Below are positions 55,564 through 64,000 of a DNA stretch of 64,000 bases, piece by piece. Numbering within the stretch: the stretch's first letter is position 1; each line of letters opens with the position of its first letter. This stretch comes from Marinobacter sp. es.042 (GTDB taxonomy: Bacteria; Pseudomonadota; Gammaproteobacteria; Pseudomonadales; Oleiphilaceae), in assembly GCF_900188315.1 (NCBI RefSeq), contig NZ_LT897781.1:620001-684000 (forward strand), given 5' to 3'. A model generated the notes under the pieces. It made no database searches. It was given only the letters and a program-made list of their open reading frames with translations, and was not told the DNA's origin. The position numbers and the translations under genes are program-made.

Positions 55564-56172
55564 ATGAAGCTGACAGCAAGGCAGTCCCAGGTACTGGATA
55601 TTATTCGCCGATACGTCGACGAGACCGGCTATCCGCCAACTCGTGCTGAAATCGCGGCAGAACTGGGCTTCCGTTCGGCCAACGCCGCGGAAGAACACCT
55701 TCGGGCATTGGCAAGGAAAGGTGCCATCGAGATGGTGCCGGGAGCCAGCCGCGGCATCCGTCTGCCTGAGGCGGAAGAGGACCTGGGCCTCCCGGTCATT
55801 GGTCAGGTCGCTGCCGGTAGTCCGATCCTTGCTCAGGAGCACATCGAGGACCACTGCACATTGCAGCCGGAATTCTTTTCGCCGTCTGCAGATTATCTTC
55901 TGCGGGTCCGGGGCATGAGCATGAAAGACATCGGTATTCTCGATGGCGACCTGCTGGCAGTTCACAGTACCCAGGATGTTCACAACGGCCAGGTGGTTGT
56001 TGCGCGGGTTGGCGATGAGGTTACGGTAAAGCGTTTCCGCAAGGAAGGCTCGAAGGTCTACCTGATTGCCGAAAACGAAGAATTCGCACCGATCGAAGTG
56101 GACCTTACCGAACAGGAGCTGTTCATCGAGGGTCTGGGTGTTGGTGTTATCCGCCGCTCTGACCTGCACTGA
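55564..56172 (+). CDS. lexA: LexA repressor
   Basis: A 202-aa SOS repressor and self-cleaving protease. The N-terminal winged helix ([41 protein letters not shown]) binds the SOS box. The cleavage site is Ala84-Gly85 in QVAAGSP. Catalytic Ser119 in VRGMSMKD and Lys156 in EVTVKRF are in place. The ATG at 55564 follows the TTG at 55561 and matches the family start. It autoregulates through the box at 55477 and is followed after 42 bases by sulA, the Pseudomonas-type lexA-sulA operon. Confidence 0.97.
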   Translation: MKLTARQSQVLDIIRRYVDETGYPPTRAEIAAELGFRSANAAEEHLRALARKGAIEMVPGASRGIRLPEAEEDLGLPVIGQVAAGSPILAQEHIEDHCTLQPEFFSPSADYLLRVRGMSMKDIGILDGDLLAVHSTQDVHNGQVVVARVGDEVTVKRFRKEGSKVYLIAENEEFAPIEVDLTEQELFIEGLGVGVIRRSDLH

Positions 56173-56214
56173 GCGGTTCGGATAGCCTCAGATAGTTTGA
56201 ATAACGGGTGAATT

Positions 56215-56706
56215 ATGGAACAAATGAGCTTTAATCAGAATCTGGCCTACAACCCCAATGCTCTGTCCTGTTCAGTGTCGGCAACCGCCGCCCGCGAGCG
56301 ACGTTCCGTCATTCGCGCCCGACGCGCTCCGGAAACCACCGAACCCAAAGTCTGTGGCAATGTGACGGAGATCATTCTGCCGGAAGGCCAGGTAGAAAAT
56401 TTCCAGCTGCTGTTGCCAATGCTGACCCAGCTGAATCAGGAGAAGCGCTGGCTTGCCTGGATCGACCCGCCCCAGGCGCTGGTTAGCAAGTGGCAAAAAA
56501 TGCACGGGATTGTCGCCGGCGAATTGCTGGTGCTGCGTTCAACACCGGACTATCCTGCCCAGGACCTGGCAGAGCGAGCCCTCAGTGCCGGCACCTGTCA
56601 CGCGGTGGTCATGTGGACCCGTAAACTGGGGCGAACTGCCTTCGAATCCCTGCAAAGAGCCTCGGCCGAGGGTAATAGCCACGGCGTCGTTCTCAGGCAG
56701 CGTTAA
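56215..56706 (+). CDS. sulA: SOS cell-division inhibitor SulA
   Basis: A 163-aa inhibitor that binds FtsZ and halts division during DNA damage. The conserved part runs from ITEIILPEGQ-like sequence (NVTEIILPEGQVENFQLLLPMLTQLNQEKRWLAWIDPP) through HAVVMWTRKLGRTAFESLQRASAEGNSHGVVLRQR at the C-terminus. The N-terminal 45 residues are unstructured and basic. It is co-transcribed with lexA, so it is under the SOS box. Confidence 0.92.
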   Translation: MEQMSFNQNLAYNPNALSCSVSATAARERRSVIRARRAPETTEPKVCGNVTEIILPEGQVENFQLLLPMLTQLNQEKRWLAWIDPPQALVSKWQKMHGIVAGELLVLRSTPDYPAQDLAERALSAGTCHAVVMWTRKLGRTAFESLQRASAEGNSHGVVLRQR

Positions 56707-56710
56707 CCGA

Positions 56711-56971
56711 TCAATGCAGAGTGTAGGAGGGCTGGGCGTCTGAGGCGTCCAGTTCGTCATCTTCCCAGTCGATATCGTGGGCAACATTGCCTACAGCCTC
56801 AATGCCAGCTGCAATCATTGCTTTGGCAACCGACATATCCCGGTCTTCCATCATTTCCCGGGCTTCTTCCGAAAAAGAGATTTTTACCAGTGGCGCACTG
56901 TCATCATCAATGCGGCGCAGGGCGTAATCGCCATTGGTCAATTGCACGATTTCAAAAAACGATGGTGACAT
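56711..56971 (-). CDS. Small conserved acidic protein
   Basis: An 86-aa protein (MSPSFFEIVQLTNGDYALRR, then LVKISFSEEAREMMEDR) with an acidic C-terminus (DIDWEDDELDASDAQP). I recognise it as resembling the small conserved gene next to lexA-sulA in Pseudomonas (PA3009 region), from memory. It is on the minus strand, 4 bases beyond sulA, and 51 bases downstream of the next minus-strand gene. Function unknown. Confidence 0.7.
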   Translation of the reverse strand: MSPSFFEIVQLTNGDYALRRIDDDSAPLVKISFSEEAREMMEDRDMSVAKAMIAAGIEAVGNVAHDIDWEDDELDASDAQPSYTLH

Positions 56972-57022
56972 TCAGTAAACCTTCAAGTTAATACGATTTG
57001 AATAACCGGAGCTGAGAGTGGC

Positions 57023-57535
57023 TTACCACTCGCTGTGCTGTTCTTCCAGATCGTCGGCAAAATGTTTGACGGCGGTCAGCGTTTTCATCAAAGCAGCCGA
57101 CGATCGATCCGGGCCGGAATCGGCCGATACCGCAATGATGTTTTCCTCGCTCACGGTTTTTTTGGTCGCCGGGGGTCTGCTTTGGGCGCGCTCGAGTTGC
57201 TCAAGATGGTTCCACCAACTTCCGGATCGCTGTTCCAGCTCCTTCAGGCGCCCAACTTCACTCGGTCCTGGCCCGATAAGAGCGACCAGCTCATCGAGGG
57301 TTGAAGGTTCCTCTGATTTTCTCTGGTATAGCCTCGCAATCATGACCACCAACAGTTTTCGAGACCGCAGAAGCAGCTCAATCGCTCCCTGGATAGCGGC
57401 TTCTCGGCGCAGCGCCTGTTCCGCCTCGTTGGGACGTTGGTCTTGAGCCTCGTCTGTGGGTCGGTCGAGTGGCTGAAGCAGCGTGCGGGCGAGAAAGAGC
57501 TTTTGAGAAACCAGTGAGTGCCATTGCGAGGCCAT
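57023..57535 (-). CDS. DUF6586-like conserved protein
   Basis: A 170-aa all-helical protein (MASQWHSLVSQKLFLARTLL, EQALRREAAIQGAIELLLRSRKLLVVMIARLYQ, HLEQLERAQSRPPATKK). Its location after lexA-sulA and the small acidic gene follows the Pseudomonas order (PA3010 region), which is the main support for the family. No motif suggests a function. It probably forms an operon with the 56711 gene. Confidence 0.7.
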   Translation of the reverse strand: MASQWHSLVSQKLFLARTLLQPLDRPTDEAQDQRPNEAEQALRREAAIQGAIELLLRSRKLLVVMIARLYQRKSEEPSTLDELVALIGPGPSEVGRLKELEQRSGSWWNHLEQLERAQSRPPATKKTVSEENIIAVSADSGPDRSSAALMKTLTAVKHFADDLEEQHSEW

Positions 57536-57664
57536 GGAATACCTTCAATCCCCCAGCGCGGGTGTAACCCCGAAAAATTAATTTGTCACTATATCATTTT
57601 CGCTATCAAATTTCTCCCATTCTCTGTGCGGCCAGGTTTCACAATAAAACACAAACATTCACTT

Positions 57665-57678
57665 GAAACGACCGTTTG
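57665..57678 (+). promoter_or_regulatory. Possible PsrA-type operator
   Basis: GAAACGACCGTTTG fits the fatty-acid-responsive PsrA motif (G/CAAAC-N2-4-GTTTG/C). It lies 82 bases upstream of the DUF1329 gene. The motif is short, so this is tentative. Nothing else in the 224-base gap 57536-57759 stands out except an AT-rich stretch. Confidence 0.35.
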
Positions 57679-57759
57679 AATTTGGCAAAAAGGCGCCCGG
57701 CTGTGCGAGTTCTGCTCGTGGCGGCTACCCAACAGCATGAATTTCTGGAGGTGTAAGGG

Positions 57760-59118
57760 ATGCGAAGCCAACTCGTTGCAGGTGTCGCACTGGTTTTTCT
57801 CGGGTTTTCCGGACAGGTCCTGTCCAAGGTCACGGCCGCTGAGGCTCAGCGGCTGGGTGCTGAACTGACCCCGGTCGGAGCCGAAAAGGCGGGCAACCGC
57901 TCAGGCAGCATACCCGAATGGACCGGAGGTTTGGCCACGCCGCCGGACGGCTGGCGTGAGGGGCAAGTGGAAACTAACCCGTTTCCCGAAGATGAGGCTC
58001 TTTTCGTTATTACCTCCAACAACCTGGAGCTATACAGGGACAAGCTTTCAGACGGTCACGTTGCCATGCTGGAGAAGTATGGGCCTGACTTCTTCATGCC
58101 GGTTTACCAGACCCGACGGACTGCCGCGTTTCCCGAGCACGTCTACGACAAATTTCGTGAGAACGCGCTGACAGCGCAGTTGTTGGACAACGGCAACGGC
58201 GTTCGCGACACCATCATGACCAGTCCCTTCCCGATTCCAAAAAATGGTTTGGAGGTTATCTGGAACCATATCCTGCGCTATCGGGGCGAAGAAATTTCCC
58301 TGCGTAGTGCCTCCGCAACGCCCCAGAGGGATGGCTCCTACAACCCGGTGGTCAATGATTACGACTACTTCTTCGCATACAGCCAGAGGGGCGCGGAGCT
58401 GGCGGAAATCGATAACAAGATTTTTTACCTGAAGACGGACACTATCTCGCCGTCCTCACTGGCAGGCACCATCACTCTGGTGCATGAAACGCTTGACCAG
58501 GTGCGGTCGCCCCGTCTCGCGTGGCGGTACGATTCCGGTTCGCGTCGTCTTCGCCGGTCGCCCAACCTGGCCTACGAAACCGATCTACCGAATTCATCCT
58601 CGCTGCGGTCCGTCGACCAGAAAGACATGTATAACGGCGCGCCTAACCAATACGACTGGGAACTGAAAGGCAAGCGAGAGCTGTTCGTGCCTTACAATGC
58701 CTACAAGCTTCACGGGCCGGAAATCGAAGCCGACGATGTGATTCGTCCGGGCCATATCAATCAGCAGCTTACCCGCTACGAACTGCATCGGGTTTGGGTA
58801 GTTGAAGCGAAACGCCGTACCGGTATCAGCCACATCTATGATCGCCGGGTGTTTTACGTGGATGAAGACAGCTGGCAGATCCTGGCGTCTGAGGAATACG
58901 ATGCCGACGGAAATCTGTGGCGCGTGTCGGAAGCGCACAACATCAGCTATTACAGTGAGCCGGTATTCTGGACTACCATGGAAATGACTTACGACCTGAA
59001 GGCGGAGCGTTATTACGTTGACGGGCTGGATAATGGGTTCCCGGCGTATGATTTCGCCCCGGGGTTTCGCGGCAACGAATTTACTGCCTCTGCCGCCCGC
59101 CGAGCCGCCCGCCGCTGA
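57760..59118 (+). CDS. DUF1329 outer-membrane lipoprotein-sorting-like protein
   Basis: A 452-aa exported protein. Signal peptide MRSQLVAGVALVFLGFSGQV is followed by the family blocks: VTAAEAQRLGAELTPVGAEKAGNRSGSIPEWTGGL, then NPFPIP-like SPFPIPKNGLEVIWNHILRYRG, and VDQKDMYNGAPNQYDWELKGKRELFVPYN. The fold is LolA/LolB-like, so a lipid- or lipoprotein-binding role is plausible. Members often lie near esterases or RND exporters for lipids. GGAGGTG precedes the ATG. A possible PsrA site upstream would link it to fatty-acid sensing. Confidence 0.88.
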   Translation: MRSQLVAGVALVFLGFSGQVLSKVTAAEAQRLGAELTPVGAEKAGNRSGSIPEWTGGLATPPDGWREGQVETNPFPEDEALFVITSNNLELYRDKLSDGHVAMLEKYGPDFFMPVYQTRRTAAFPEHVYDKFRENALTAQLLDNGNGVRDTIMTSPFPIPKNGLEVIWNHILRYRGEEISLRSASATPQRDGSYNPVVNDYDYFFAYSQRGAELAEIDNKIFYLKTDTISPSSLAGTITLVHETLDQVRSPRLAWRYDSGSRRLRRSPNLAYETDLPNSSSLRSVDQKDMYNGAPNQYDWELKGKRELFVPYNAYKLHGPEIEADDVIRPGHINQQLTRYELHRVWVVEAKRRTGISHIYDRRVFYVDEDSWQILASEEYDADGNLWRVSEAHNISYYSEPVFWTTMEMTYDLKAERYYVDGLDNGFPAYDFAPGFRGNEFTASAARRAARR

Positions 59119-59135
59119 TTTGCAAGGAGACTGAC

Positions 59136-59465
59136 ATGGCAGACCCGCAAGCCCACCTGGACCACCTGGATCGACTGATGGCGGATTTCGGTCGCGCCTT
59201 GGCAGAAAAGGACTGGGAAGCGATGGCCGGGCTGAACGAGCAGGTGAAGCCGGCAGTCGAGCCGCTGATGGCTGCCCTGGAAGCGGGAGAGGTTGATGCG
59301 GAGCCGGTGAGGCTCCGCTTGCAGGAACTACAGCAGTTTATTGACGCCGCCGATGAATCGGCCCGAATGGCCCGCAAGGAGGCGGAAGATGGCCTGAAGG
59401 GTGTAAACAGGAACCGGAGTGCGGCGAAGGCCTACCAGAACGTTTCTTCGAATCGACCAAAATAG
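59136..59465 (+). CDS. FliT-like flagellar chaperone
   Basis: A 109-aa helical protein (LDRLMADFGRALAEKDWEAMAGLNEQVKPAVEPLMAALEAGEVDAE) with an AAGGAG ribosome-binding site. It has no long hydrophobic run. Its place just upstream of fleQ corresponds to the fliT-like gene between fliS and fleQ in Pseudomonas, and the helical pattern with a final QNVSSNRPK-type tail fits. The call depends on position as much as on sequence. Confidence 0.65.
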   Translation: MADPQAHLDHLDRLMADFGRALAEKDWEAMAGLNEQVKPAVEPLMAALEAGEVDAEPVRLRLQELQQFIDAADESARMARKEAEDGLKGVNRNRSAAKAYQNVSSNRPK

Positions 59466-59475
59466 CGTCATAAAA

Positions 59476-59504
59476 TTGACTCTGGGGGTCTTACAGTCTT
59501 AAAT
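59476..59504 (+). promoter_or_regulatory. Sigma-70 promoter of fleQ
   Basis: TTGACT, 17 bases, TTAAAT, ending 31 bases upstream of the ATG. fleQ is sigma-70 dependent in Pseudomonas, in agreement. Confidence 0.7.
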
Positions 59505-59535
59505 ACCGCACAAATCCCCAAAGAGATTCGGTTGA

Positions 59536-60987
59536 ATGTCTAAAATTAACAAAGTGCTCGTGCTGAGCGAGGATGATTCAAGATTGCGGGACATAGTCAC
59601 CATTCTTGAGTTTATTGGCGAGGAGCAGGTCCTTGCCGGCGATGAAGCCAGGGCACTTTTGAGCAGCGGTGATGAGGAAAGCCTTTCAGATATCGCCGTC
59701 GCGGTGGTGAATGGCGAGGATGCAGGAGCCACCGAGGCGATCACCGCTGTCTGTGATGCCGTTCAGGGCGTTCCGTTTCTGGTTGTTGGTCACCCTGAGC
59801 TCAAGGGGCTGTCTGATGAGATCAGCGGTCGCATCATTGCTCGCATGGAATGGCCGCTCAATTACACCAAGTTCGTTGATTCGCTCTACCGAGCCCAGAT
59901 CTATCGGGATCAGTTTAGTCGCTCCCGGGAGCGTGGCCAGCAGCGCGGCTTGCAGCTCTTCCGGAGCCTTGTAGGAACCAGCCGAAAAGTCCAGCAGGTG
60001 CGCCAGCTGATGGAGCAGGTGGCGGATAAGGACGTCAGCGTTCTTATTACCGGTGAGTCCGGTACCGGCAAGGAGGTGGTCGCCCGCAACCTGCATTACC
60101 ATTCTTCCCGACGGGATAAACCGTTTGTTCCGGTGAACTGTGGCGCTATTCCGGCGGAGCTGCTGGAAAGCGAGCTGTTCGGCCATGAAAAAGGGGCCTT
60201 TACCGGTGCCATCACGGCCCGGGTAGGGCGCTTCGAGTTGGCCGAGGGGGGCACTCTGTTTCTCGATGAGATCGGAGACATGCCGCTCAACATGCAGGTC
60301 AAGATTCTCCGGGTTCTGCAGGAGCGAACGTTCGAGCGGGTGGGAAGCAATCGCACCCAGTCTGCAGATGTGCGGGTAATCGCCGCCACACATAAGCACC
60401 TGGAAGACATGATTGAGTCCGGGGATTTCAGGGAAGACCTCTATTATCGCCTGAATGTGTTCCCCATCGAGATGCCGGCCCTGCGTGACCGGGTGGAAGA
60501 CATTCCCCTTCTGATCAACGAACTCATTTCCCGGATGGAAAAAGAGAAGCGTGGATCGCTGCGGATGAATTCAGCGGCTATCATGAGCCTGTGCCGGCAC
60601 GACTGGCCCGGCAATGTGCGTGAACTGGCGAATCTTGTTGAGCGCCTGTCGATCATGCATCCCTACGGTGTAATCGGCGTGCAGGAGCTGCCCAAGAAGT
60701 TCCGCTACGTTGACGACTATGATGAGAATCGCCCGGTGGAGGACACCGGGATGCCTGCCGGTATTCCTGGCCTGGTGGGCCTGGATGCCCCGGCATTGCT
60801 GCCGGTGAACGGTATTGACCTGAAGGATTACCTCTCCAACCTCGAAAAGCAGTTAATCCAGCAGGCGCTCGACGAGGCCGGCGGTGTTGTGGCCAGGGCT
60901 GCCGAGAAGCTGCGGATCCGACGCACTACTCTGGTAGAGAAGGTTCGCAAGTACGGGCTGAGGGAAGAGGAATCCGAGGAGTCCTGA
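59536..60987 (+). CDS. fleQ: Flagellar master regulator FleQ
   Basis: A 483-aa sigma-54 enhancer-binding protein. The N-terminal FleQ domain (1-130) lacks the phosphoacceptor Asp of true receivers. The c-di-GMP switch segment LFRSL is at 141-145. The AAA+ domain has Walker A GESGTGKE (173-180), GAFTGA (220-225) contacting sigma-54, and Walker [10 protein letters not shown]. The C-terminal helix-turn-helix is [25 protein letters not shown]. It activates flagellar genes and responds to c-di-GMP. All motifs are intact. Its own promoter looks sigma-70 type. Confidence 0.95.
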   Translation: MSKINKVLVLSEDDSRLRDIVTILEFIGEEQVLAGDEARALLSSGDEESLSDIAVAVVNGEDAGATEAITAVCDAVQGVPFLVVGHPELKGLSDEISGRIIARMEWPLNYTKFVDSLYRAQIYRDQFSRSRERGQQRGLQLFRSLVGTSRKVQQVRQLMEQVADKDVSVLITGESGTGKEVVARNLHYHSSRRDKPFVPVNCGAIPAELLESELFGHEKGAFTGAITARVGRFELAEGGTLFLDEIGDMPLNMQVKILRVLQERTFERVGSNRTQSADVRVIAATHKHLEDMIESGDFREDLYYRLNVFPIEMPALRDRVEDIPLLINELISRMEKEKRGSLRMNSAAIMSLCRHDWPGNVRELANLVERLSIMHPYGVIGVQELPKKFRYVDDYDENRPVEDTGMPAGIPGLVGLDAPALLPVNGIDLKDYLSNLEKQLIQQALDEAGGVVARAAEKLRIRRTTLVEKVRKYGLREEESEES

Positions 60988-61133
60988 GCCGGATCGTCCG
61001 GATTCTAAAGCTACTGAAGCGGCGTCAAAGGTTCGTAACCTGAGGCGCCGTTCCCGTTTCTGACCGACGTAAAATTGGCATCCCTCTCTTTCTGAATTCT
61101 CTTTCCTCATGAAATATATAGAAAAAATCAAGT

Positions 61134-61149
61134 TGGCACGGTGCTGGCT
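61134..61149 (+). promoter_or_regulatory. Sigma-54 promoter of fleSR
   Basis: TGGCACGGTGCTGGCT carries GG and GC with the correct 10-base spacing (-24/-12). It lies 68 bases upstream of the fleS ATG, in the 230-base gap 60988-61217. In P. aeruginosa fleSR is activated by FleQ with sigma-54. Confidence 0.82.
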
Positions 61150-61217
61150 TAAGGACCTGTAAACGAAGAATCCGAACTTTTTGGTCCGAATCGAAGGGCC
61201 GATCGGGGAGTCAGGTT

Positions 61218-62456
61218 ATGAGTCAGGCACAATTTGTTCTTCAGTCCGGCGCGGGCGGCACAAAGACCAACGCTGCGGCGGACGTCAATGACAAGGTTAC
61301 CGCCCTGTTTCCGGAGCAGGACGATGAGGCGGTGGATACCGCCCTGGAATTGTTCAACCGGATGTCGCGGCAGATCACTGACTCCTACCGGACCCTCGAA
61401 TCCCGGGTCAACCAGCTTTCCGGCGAGCTGACCCAGGAATCGCTTCAGCGCCAGCAGGAGCTTGAAGAAAAAGAGCAGCTGGCTGATCGTCTGTCTACTT
61501 TGCTGAACGCACTGCCTGCCGGCGTTGTTGTTCTGGATAGCCAGGGCGTGGTAACGCAGACCAACCCGGCAGCCATTGCGCTTCTGGGGGAGCCCCTCGA
61601 CGGTGCCCGCTGGGTTGATGTTATTCATCGCTGTTTTGCGCCCCGGCGGGACGATGGTCACGAAGTGTCTCTGAAGGATGGCCGCAGGGTCAGCATCGAG
61701 ATCCGGACCATGGAAAACCAGCCCGGTCAGTTGATTCTGCTGACAGACCTCACCGAAACCCGGCATCTCCAGGCGCAGCTGGCTCACGCCCAGCGTCTGT
61801 CTGCCATGGGCAAGATGGTCGCATCCCTTGCTCACCAAATTCGTACCCCCCTGTCTGCCGCTATCCTCTATGGCGGTCACCTTGGTCAGGAAGATCTCGA
61901 CGAAGAAATGCGGCAGCGCTGTGCTTCCCGTCTGATGTCGCGCCTGACCCACCTCGAGCAGCAGGTGCGGGACATGCTGATCTTCGCCCGGGGCGAAACC
62001 CGGCTGGCCGAGGAGTTATCTGCCGGCAAGCTGGTTTCGGCACTGGCATCGGCAGTCGAGGGGCTCAAGCCGGCTCCAGGCGCCACAGTGAATCTCGAGA
62101 ACAAAATCTCCAGCGACTGCCGGCTGATGTGTAATCGGGATGCTCTTGTTGGCGCCTGTACCAATCTGGTGAATAACAGCCTGGAGGCCGGCGCTCGCCA
62201 TGTGGCGGTTCGGGTAACCGAGGAAACCGGGGAACTGGTCATCCGGGTTGTGGACAACGGCCCTGGTTTTGAGTCCTCAGACGCAGCCCGGTTGACCGAA
62301 GCTTTTTACACAACCAAGTCCCATGGTACGGGGCTCGGACTTGCGGTAGTGCAAGCCGTCATCAAGGCGCATCAGGGGCGGTTTTCCATTGAATCGCCGG
62401 AGCAGGGCGGTGCTGTAGCCACCTTGCGTTTGCCGCAATTACGTAACAGAAACTGA
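61218..62456 (+). CDS. fleS: Flagellar sensor histidine kinase FleS
   Basis: A 412-aa cytoplasmic kinase with no membrane segment. A coiled coil and PAS domain (LPAGVVVLDSQGVVTQTNPAAIALLGEPLDGA) lead into the HisKA block with phosphorylated H206 in SLAHQIRTPLSAAILYGGHL. The ATPase N box is CTNLVNNSLEAGARHV, with G boxes VVDNGPGFESSDAARLTEAFYTTKSHGTGLGLAVVQ. It phosphorylates FleR, encoded 12 bases downstream. Expression is probably FleQ-dependent. Confidence 0.94.
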   Translation: MSQAQFVLQSGAGGTKTNAAADVNDKVTALFPEQDDEAVDTALELFNRMSRQITDSYRTLESRVNQLSGELTQESLQRQQELEEKEQLADRLSTLLNALPAGVVVLDSQGVVTQTNPAAIALLGEPLDGARWVDVIHRCFAPRRDDGHEVSLKDGRRVSIEIRTMENQPGQLILLTDLTETRHLQAQLAHAQRLSAMGKMVASLAHQIRTPLSAAILYGGHLGQEDLDEEMRQRCASRLMSRLTHLEQQVRDMLIFARGETRLAEELSAGKLVSALASAVEGLKPAPGATVNLENKISSDCRLMCNRDALVGACTNLVNNSLEAGARHVAVRVTEETGELVIRVVDNGPGFESSDAARLTEAFYTTKSHGTGLGLAVVQAVIKAHQGRFSIESPEQGGAVATLRLPQLRNRN

Positions 62457-62468
62457 TCGGAGGCAACC

Positions 62469-63932
62469 ATGGCTAAGGCCCAGATTCTGATTGTTGAGGA
62501 CGACCATGACCTGCGGGAAGCGCTGGTAACGACCCTTGAACTTGCAAGGTTTCGGGTGCGGGAAGCGTCGAATGCCAGCGAAGCGCTTGAGCGACTGGCA
62601 GAGTCTCCGGTGGATATGGTGGTCAGCGATGTCAACATGCCGGGTCTGTCAGGACATCAGTTGCTGGCTGAGGTCCAGCGGCTGTATCCGGGGCTGCCAA
62701 TGATGCTTATCACGGCCTATGGTCAGATCAGCGACGCGGTATCCGCAATGCAGGCTGGCGCTATCGATTATCTGGTGAAGCCATTCGAACCGCGTTTCCT
62801 GGTGGATGCCGTCAGCAAGGTTGTTGGCGGCGGGCGTGAGAAAGCCAGTGATGAGCCGGTGGCAGAAGACCCGATCAGCAAGCGGATGTTCCAGCTGGCG
62901 ACCAAAGTGGCTGGAAGCGATTCCACCGTCATGATCTCGGGGGAAAGCGGAACCGGCAAGGAAGTCCTTGCCCGGTTCATTCACCAGCAGTCCCCGCGGT
63001 CAGAGCAGCCATTCGTGGCGATCAACTGTGCTGCAATACCGGAAAACATGCTGGAGGCTATCCTGTTCGGTCACGAGAAAGGTGCCTTTACCGGTGCCGT
63101 CGCCTCCTCGCCCGGCAAATTCGAGCAGGCCAACGGCGGCACCATTCTGCTGGACGAGATTTCGGAGATGGATCTGGGGCTTCAGTCCAAGCTCTTGCGG
63201 GTATTGCAGGAGCGGGAAGTGGAGCGGGTTGGTGGCCGCAAGACCATCAGCCTGGATGTCCGTGTTGTAGCGACCACCAACCGGGATCTGGCGGATTACG
63301 TTCGCGAAGGCAAGTTCCGGGAAGACCTTTATTACCGTCTGACAGTGTTCCCGATGCACTGGCAGCCGCTCCGGGAGCGGCCGCTGGATATCATGCCACT
63401 GGCTACTTCGCTGCTTAAAAAGCATTGCCGCAAAATGAAGCTGACCGGGATTACCTTCGCCCAGGATGCCAGGAGCGCGCTCATGCATCACCAATGGCCG
63501 GGGAATGTCCGCGAGCTGGATAATGCCATCCAGCGAGCTCTGGTGCTACATCAGGGCAATGTGATTCATTCTGGGGATCTGTGCCTGGAGTTGGGCATTA
63601 CCGGGCGACCGGACCTTCGCAGCGTGGAGTCGGTTTCCCATGCTGACACCACTTCGAGCATGGCGGGCGATCCTGGCTTCTCAGGCCAGAGTGTTTCGTC
63701 CCTCGAGCAGTCCTGTGATGAACAGAACGGCGAACCGGAAGGGGCGGTTTCCCTGGGCGATGATCTGAGGCAGCAGGAATTCCGTATTATTATTCAGACA
63801 CTCCGGAAAGAGCGTGGGCGTCGCAACAGGGCCGCAGAGCAATTGGGGATCAGCCCCCGGACGCTCAGGTACAAGCTGGCCCAGATGCGCGACGCCGGAA
63901 TCGATCTGGACGCCGAGATGGCCTTGGTCTGA
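62469..63932 (+). CDS. fleR: Flagellar response regulator FleR
   Basis: A 487-aa sigma-54-dependent activator. The receiver domain has phosphoacceptor D54 in VVSDVNMPG and Lys104 (YLVKPFEP). The AAA+ domain carries Walker A GESGTGKE (158-165), GAFTGA (205-210) and Walker B TILLDEISEMD. The C-terminal DNA-binding domain is GRRNRAAEQLGISPRTLRYKLAQMRDAGI. It activates class III basal body and hook genes with sigma-54. A terminator follows, so fliE and later genes would need their own promoter beyond the window. Confidence 0.95.
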   Translation: MAKAQILIVEDDHDLREALVTTLELARFRVREASNASEALERLAESPVDMVVSDVNMPGLSGHQLLAEVQRLYPGLPMMLITAYGQISDAVSAMQAGAIDYLVKPFEPRFLVDAVSKVVGGGREKASDEPVAEDPISKRMFQLATKVAGSDSTVMISGESGTGKEVLARFIHQQSPRSEQPFVAINCAAIPENMLEAILFGHEKGAFTGAVASSPGKFEQANGGTILLDEISEMDLGLQSKLLRVLQEREVERVGGRKTISLDVRVVATTNRDLADYVREGKFREDLYYRLTVFPMHWQPLRERPLDIMPLATSLLKKHCRKMKLTGITFAQDARSALMHHQWPGNVRELDNAIQRALVLHQGNVIHSGDLCLELGITGRPDLRSVESVSHADTTSSMAGDPGFSGQSVSSLEQSCDEQNGEPEGAVSLGDDLRQQEFRIIIQTLRKERGRRNRAAEQLGISPRTLRYKLAQMRDAGIDLDAEMALV

Positions 63933-63958
63933 CCCCCTGCAAGACGAACTCCTTCATT

Positions 63959-63984
63959 GGCACCCCTCGGGGTGCCGTTTTTTT
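63959..63984 (+). terminator. Terminator of fleSR
   Basis: Stem GGCACCCC / GGGGTGCC with a 3-base loop and GTTTTTTT, 26 bases after the fleR stop. Confidence 0.93.
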
Positions 63985-64000
63985 ATCTTCGATTCCCCAT

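Overview
The window reads as a chromosomal segment of a moderately GC-rich marine gammaproteobacterium. Gene content, flagellin sequence and gene order point to Marinobacter or a close relative; the genus is inferred from recognition, not from a search. Housekeeping genes (argG, groESL, purEK, sodB, lexA, tRNAs) lie among motility genes and short accessory modules. There is no prophage, integrase, IS transposase or CRISPR array.

Layout. 1-0.7 kb: the N-terminal part of a response regulator fused to a CheC-like domain. 0.9-4.5 kb: an exported protein, a DUF4160/DUF2442 pair, exonuclease I and an orphan MNT-type nucleotidyltransferase, with palindromic GGGGTCAG repeats between them. 4.5-15.9 kb: flagellar filament locus with a TPR/methyltransferase-like protein, three flagellins, FlaG, FliD and FliS, served by one sigma-54-type and two sigma-28-type promoters. 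16-24.3 kb: argG, an AraC regulator, a possible structured RNA, a response regulator with a degenerate GGDEF domain, YajQ, an AmpG-like transporter with no standard start codon, an alkyltransferase-like protein, hipBA and an SDR. 24.4-31 kb: fxsA, groESL with a heat-shock promoter, and gspN-gspC-gspD. 31-38.2 kb (minus strand): M48 peptidase with LemA, a GGDEF/EAL protein, sodB, purEK. 38.3-47.2 kb: coiled-coil and lipoprotein genes, a Val-Asp-Val tRNA cluster, divergent HMW FabG and thiolase genes, initiator tRNA, amidase, and a pore-less voltage-sensor protein. 47.4-55.3 kb: tamAB, then a minus-strand operon of amidoligase, C26 glutamine amidotransferase and SIMPL protein. 55.4-57.5 kb: lexA-sulA under an SOS box plus two small conserved genes. 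57.7-64 kb: a DUF1329 protein, then fliT-like, fleQ, fleS and fleR.

How the parts work together. FleQ is the flagellar master regulator and probably drives fleSR from the sigma-54 promoter at 61134. FleSR would act on later sigma-54 genes, possibly including the first flagellin, while sigma-28 drives the second flagellin and fliD. Several c-di-GMP-related proteins (EAL phosphodiesterase, degenerate GGDEF proteins, YajQ, FleQ) occur in the same window.

Most notable observations: (1) two long intergenic hairpins whose arms have diverged together around a conserved core, both between divergent genes; (2) a self-nesting GGGGTCAG palindrome family, two identical copies of which bracket the orphan nucleotidyltransferase; (3) the amidoligase/C26/SIMPL operon; (4) a voltage-sensor domain without a pore; (5) an apparent AUC start on the AmpG-like gene; (6) an initiator tRNA with a U1-U72 mismatch.
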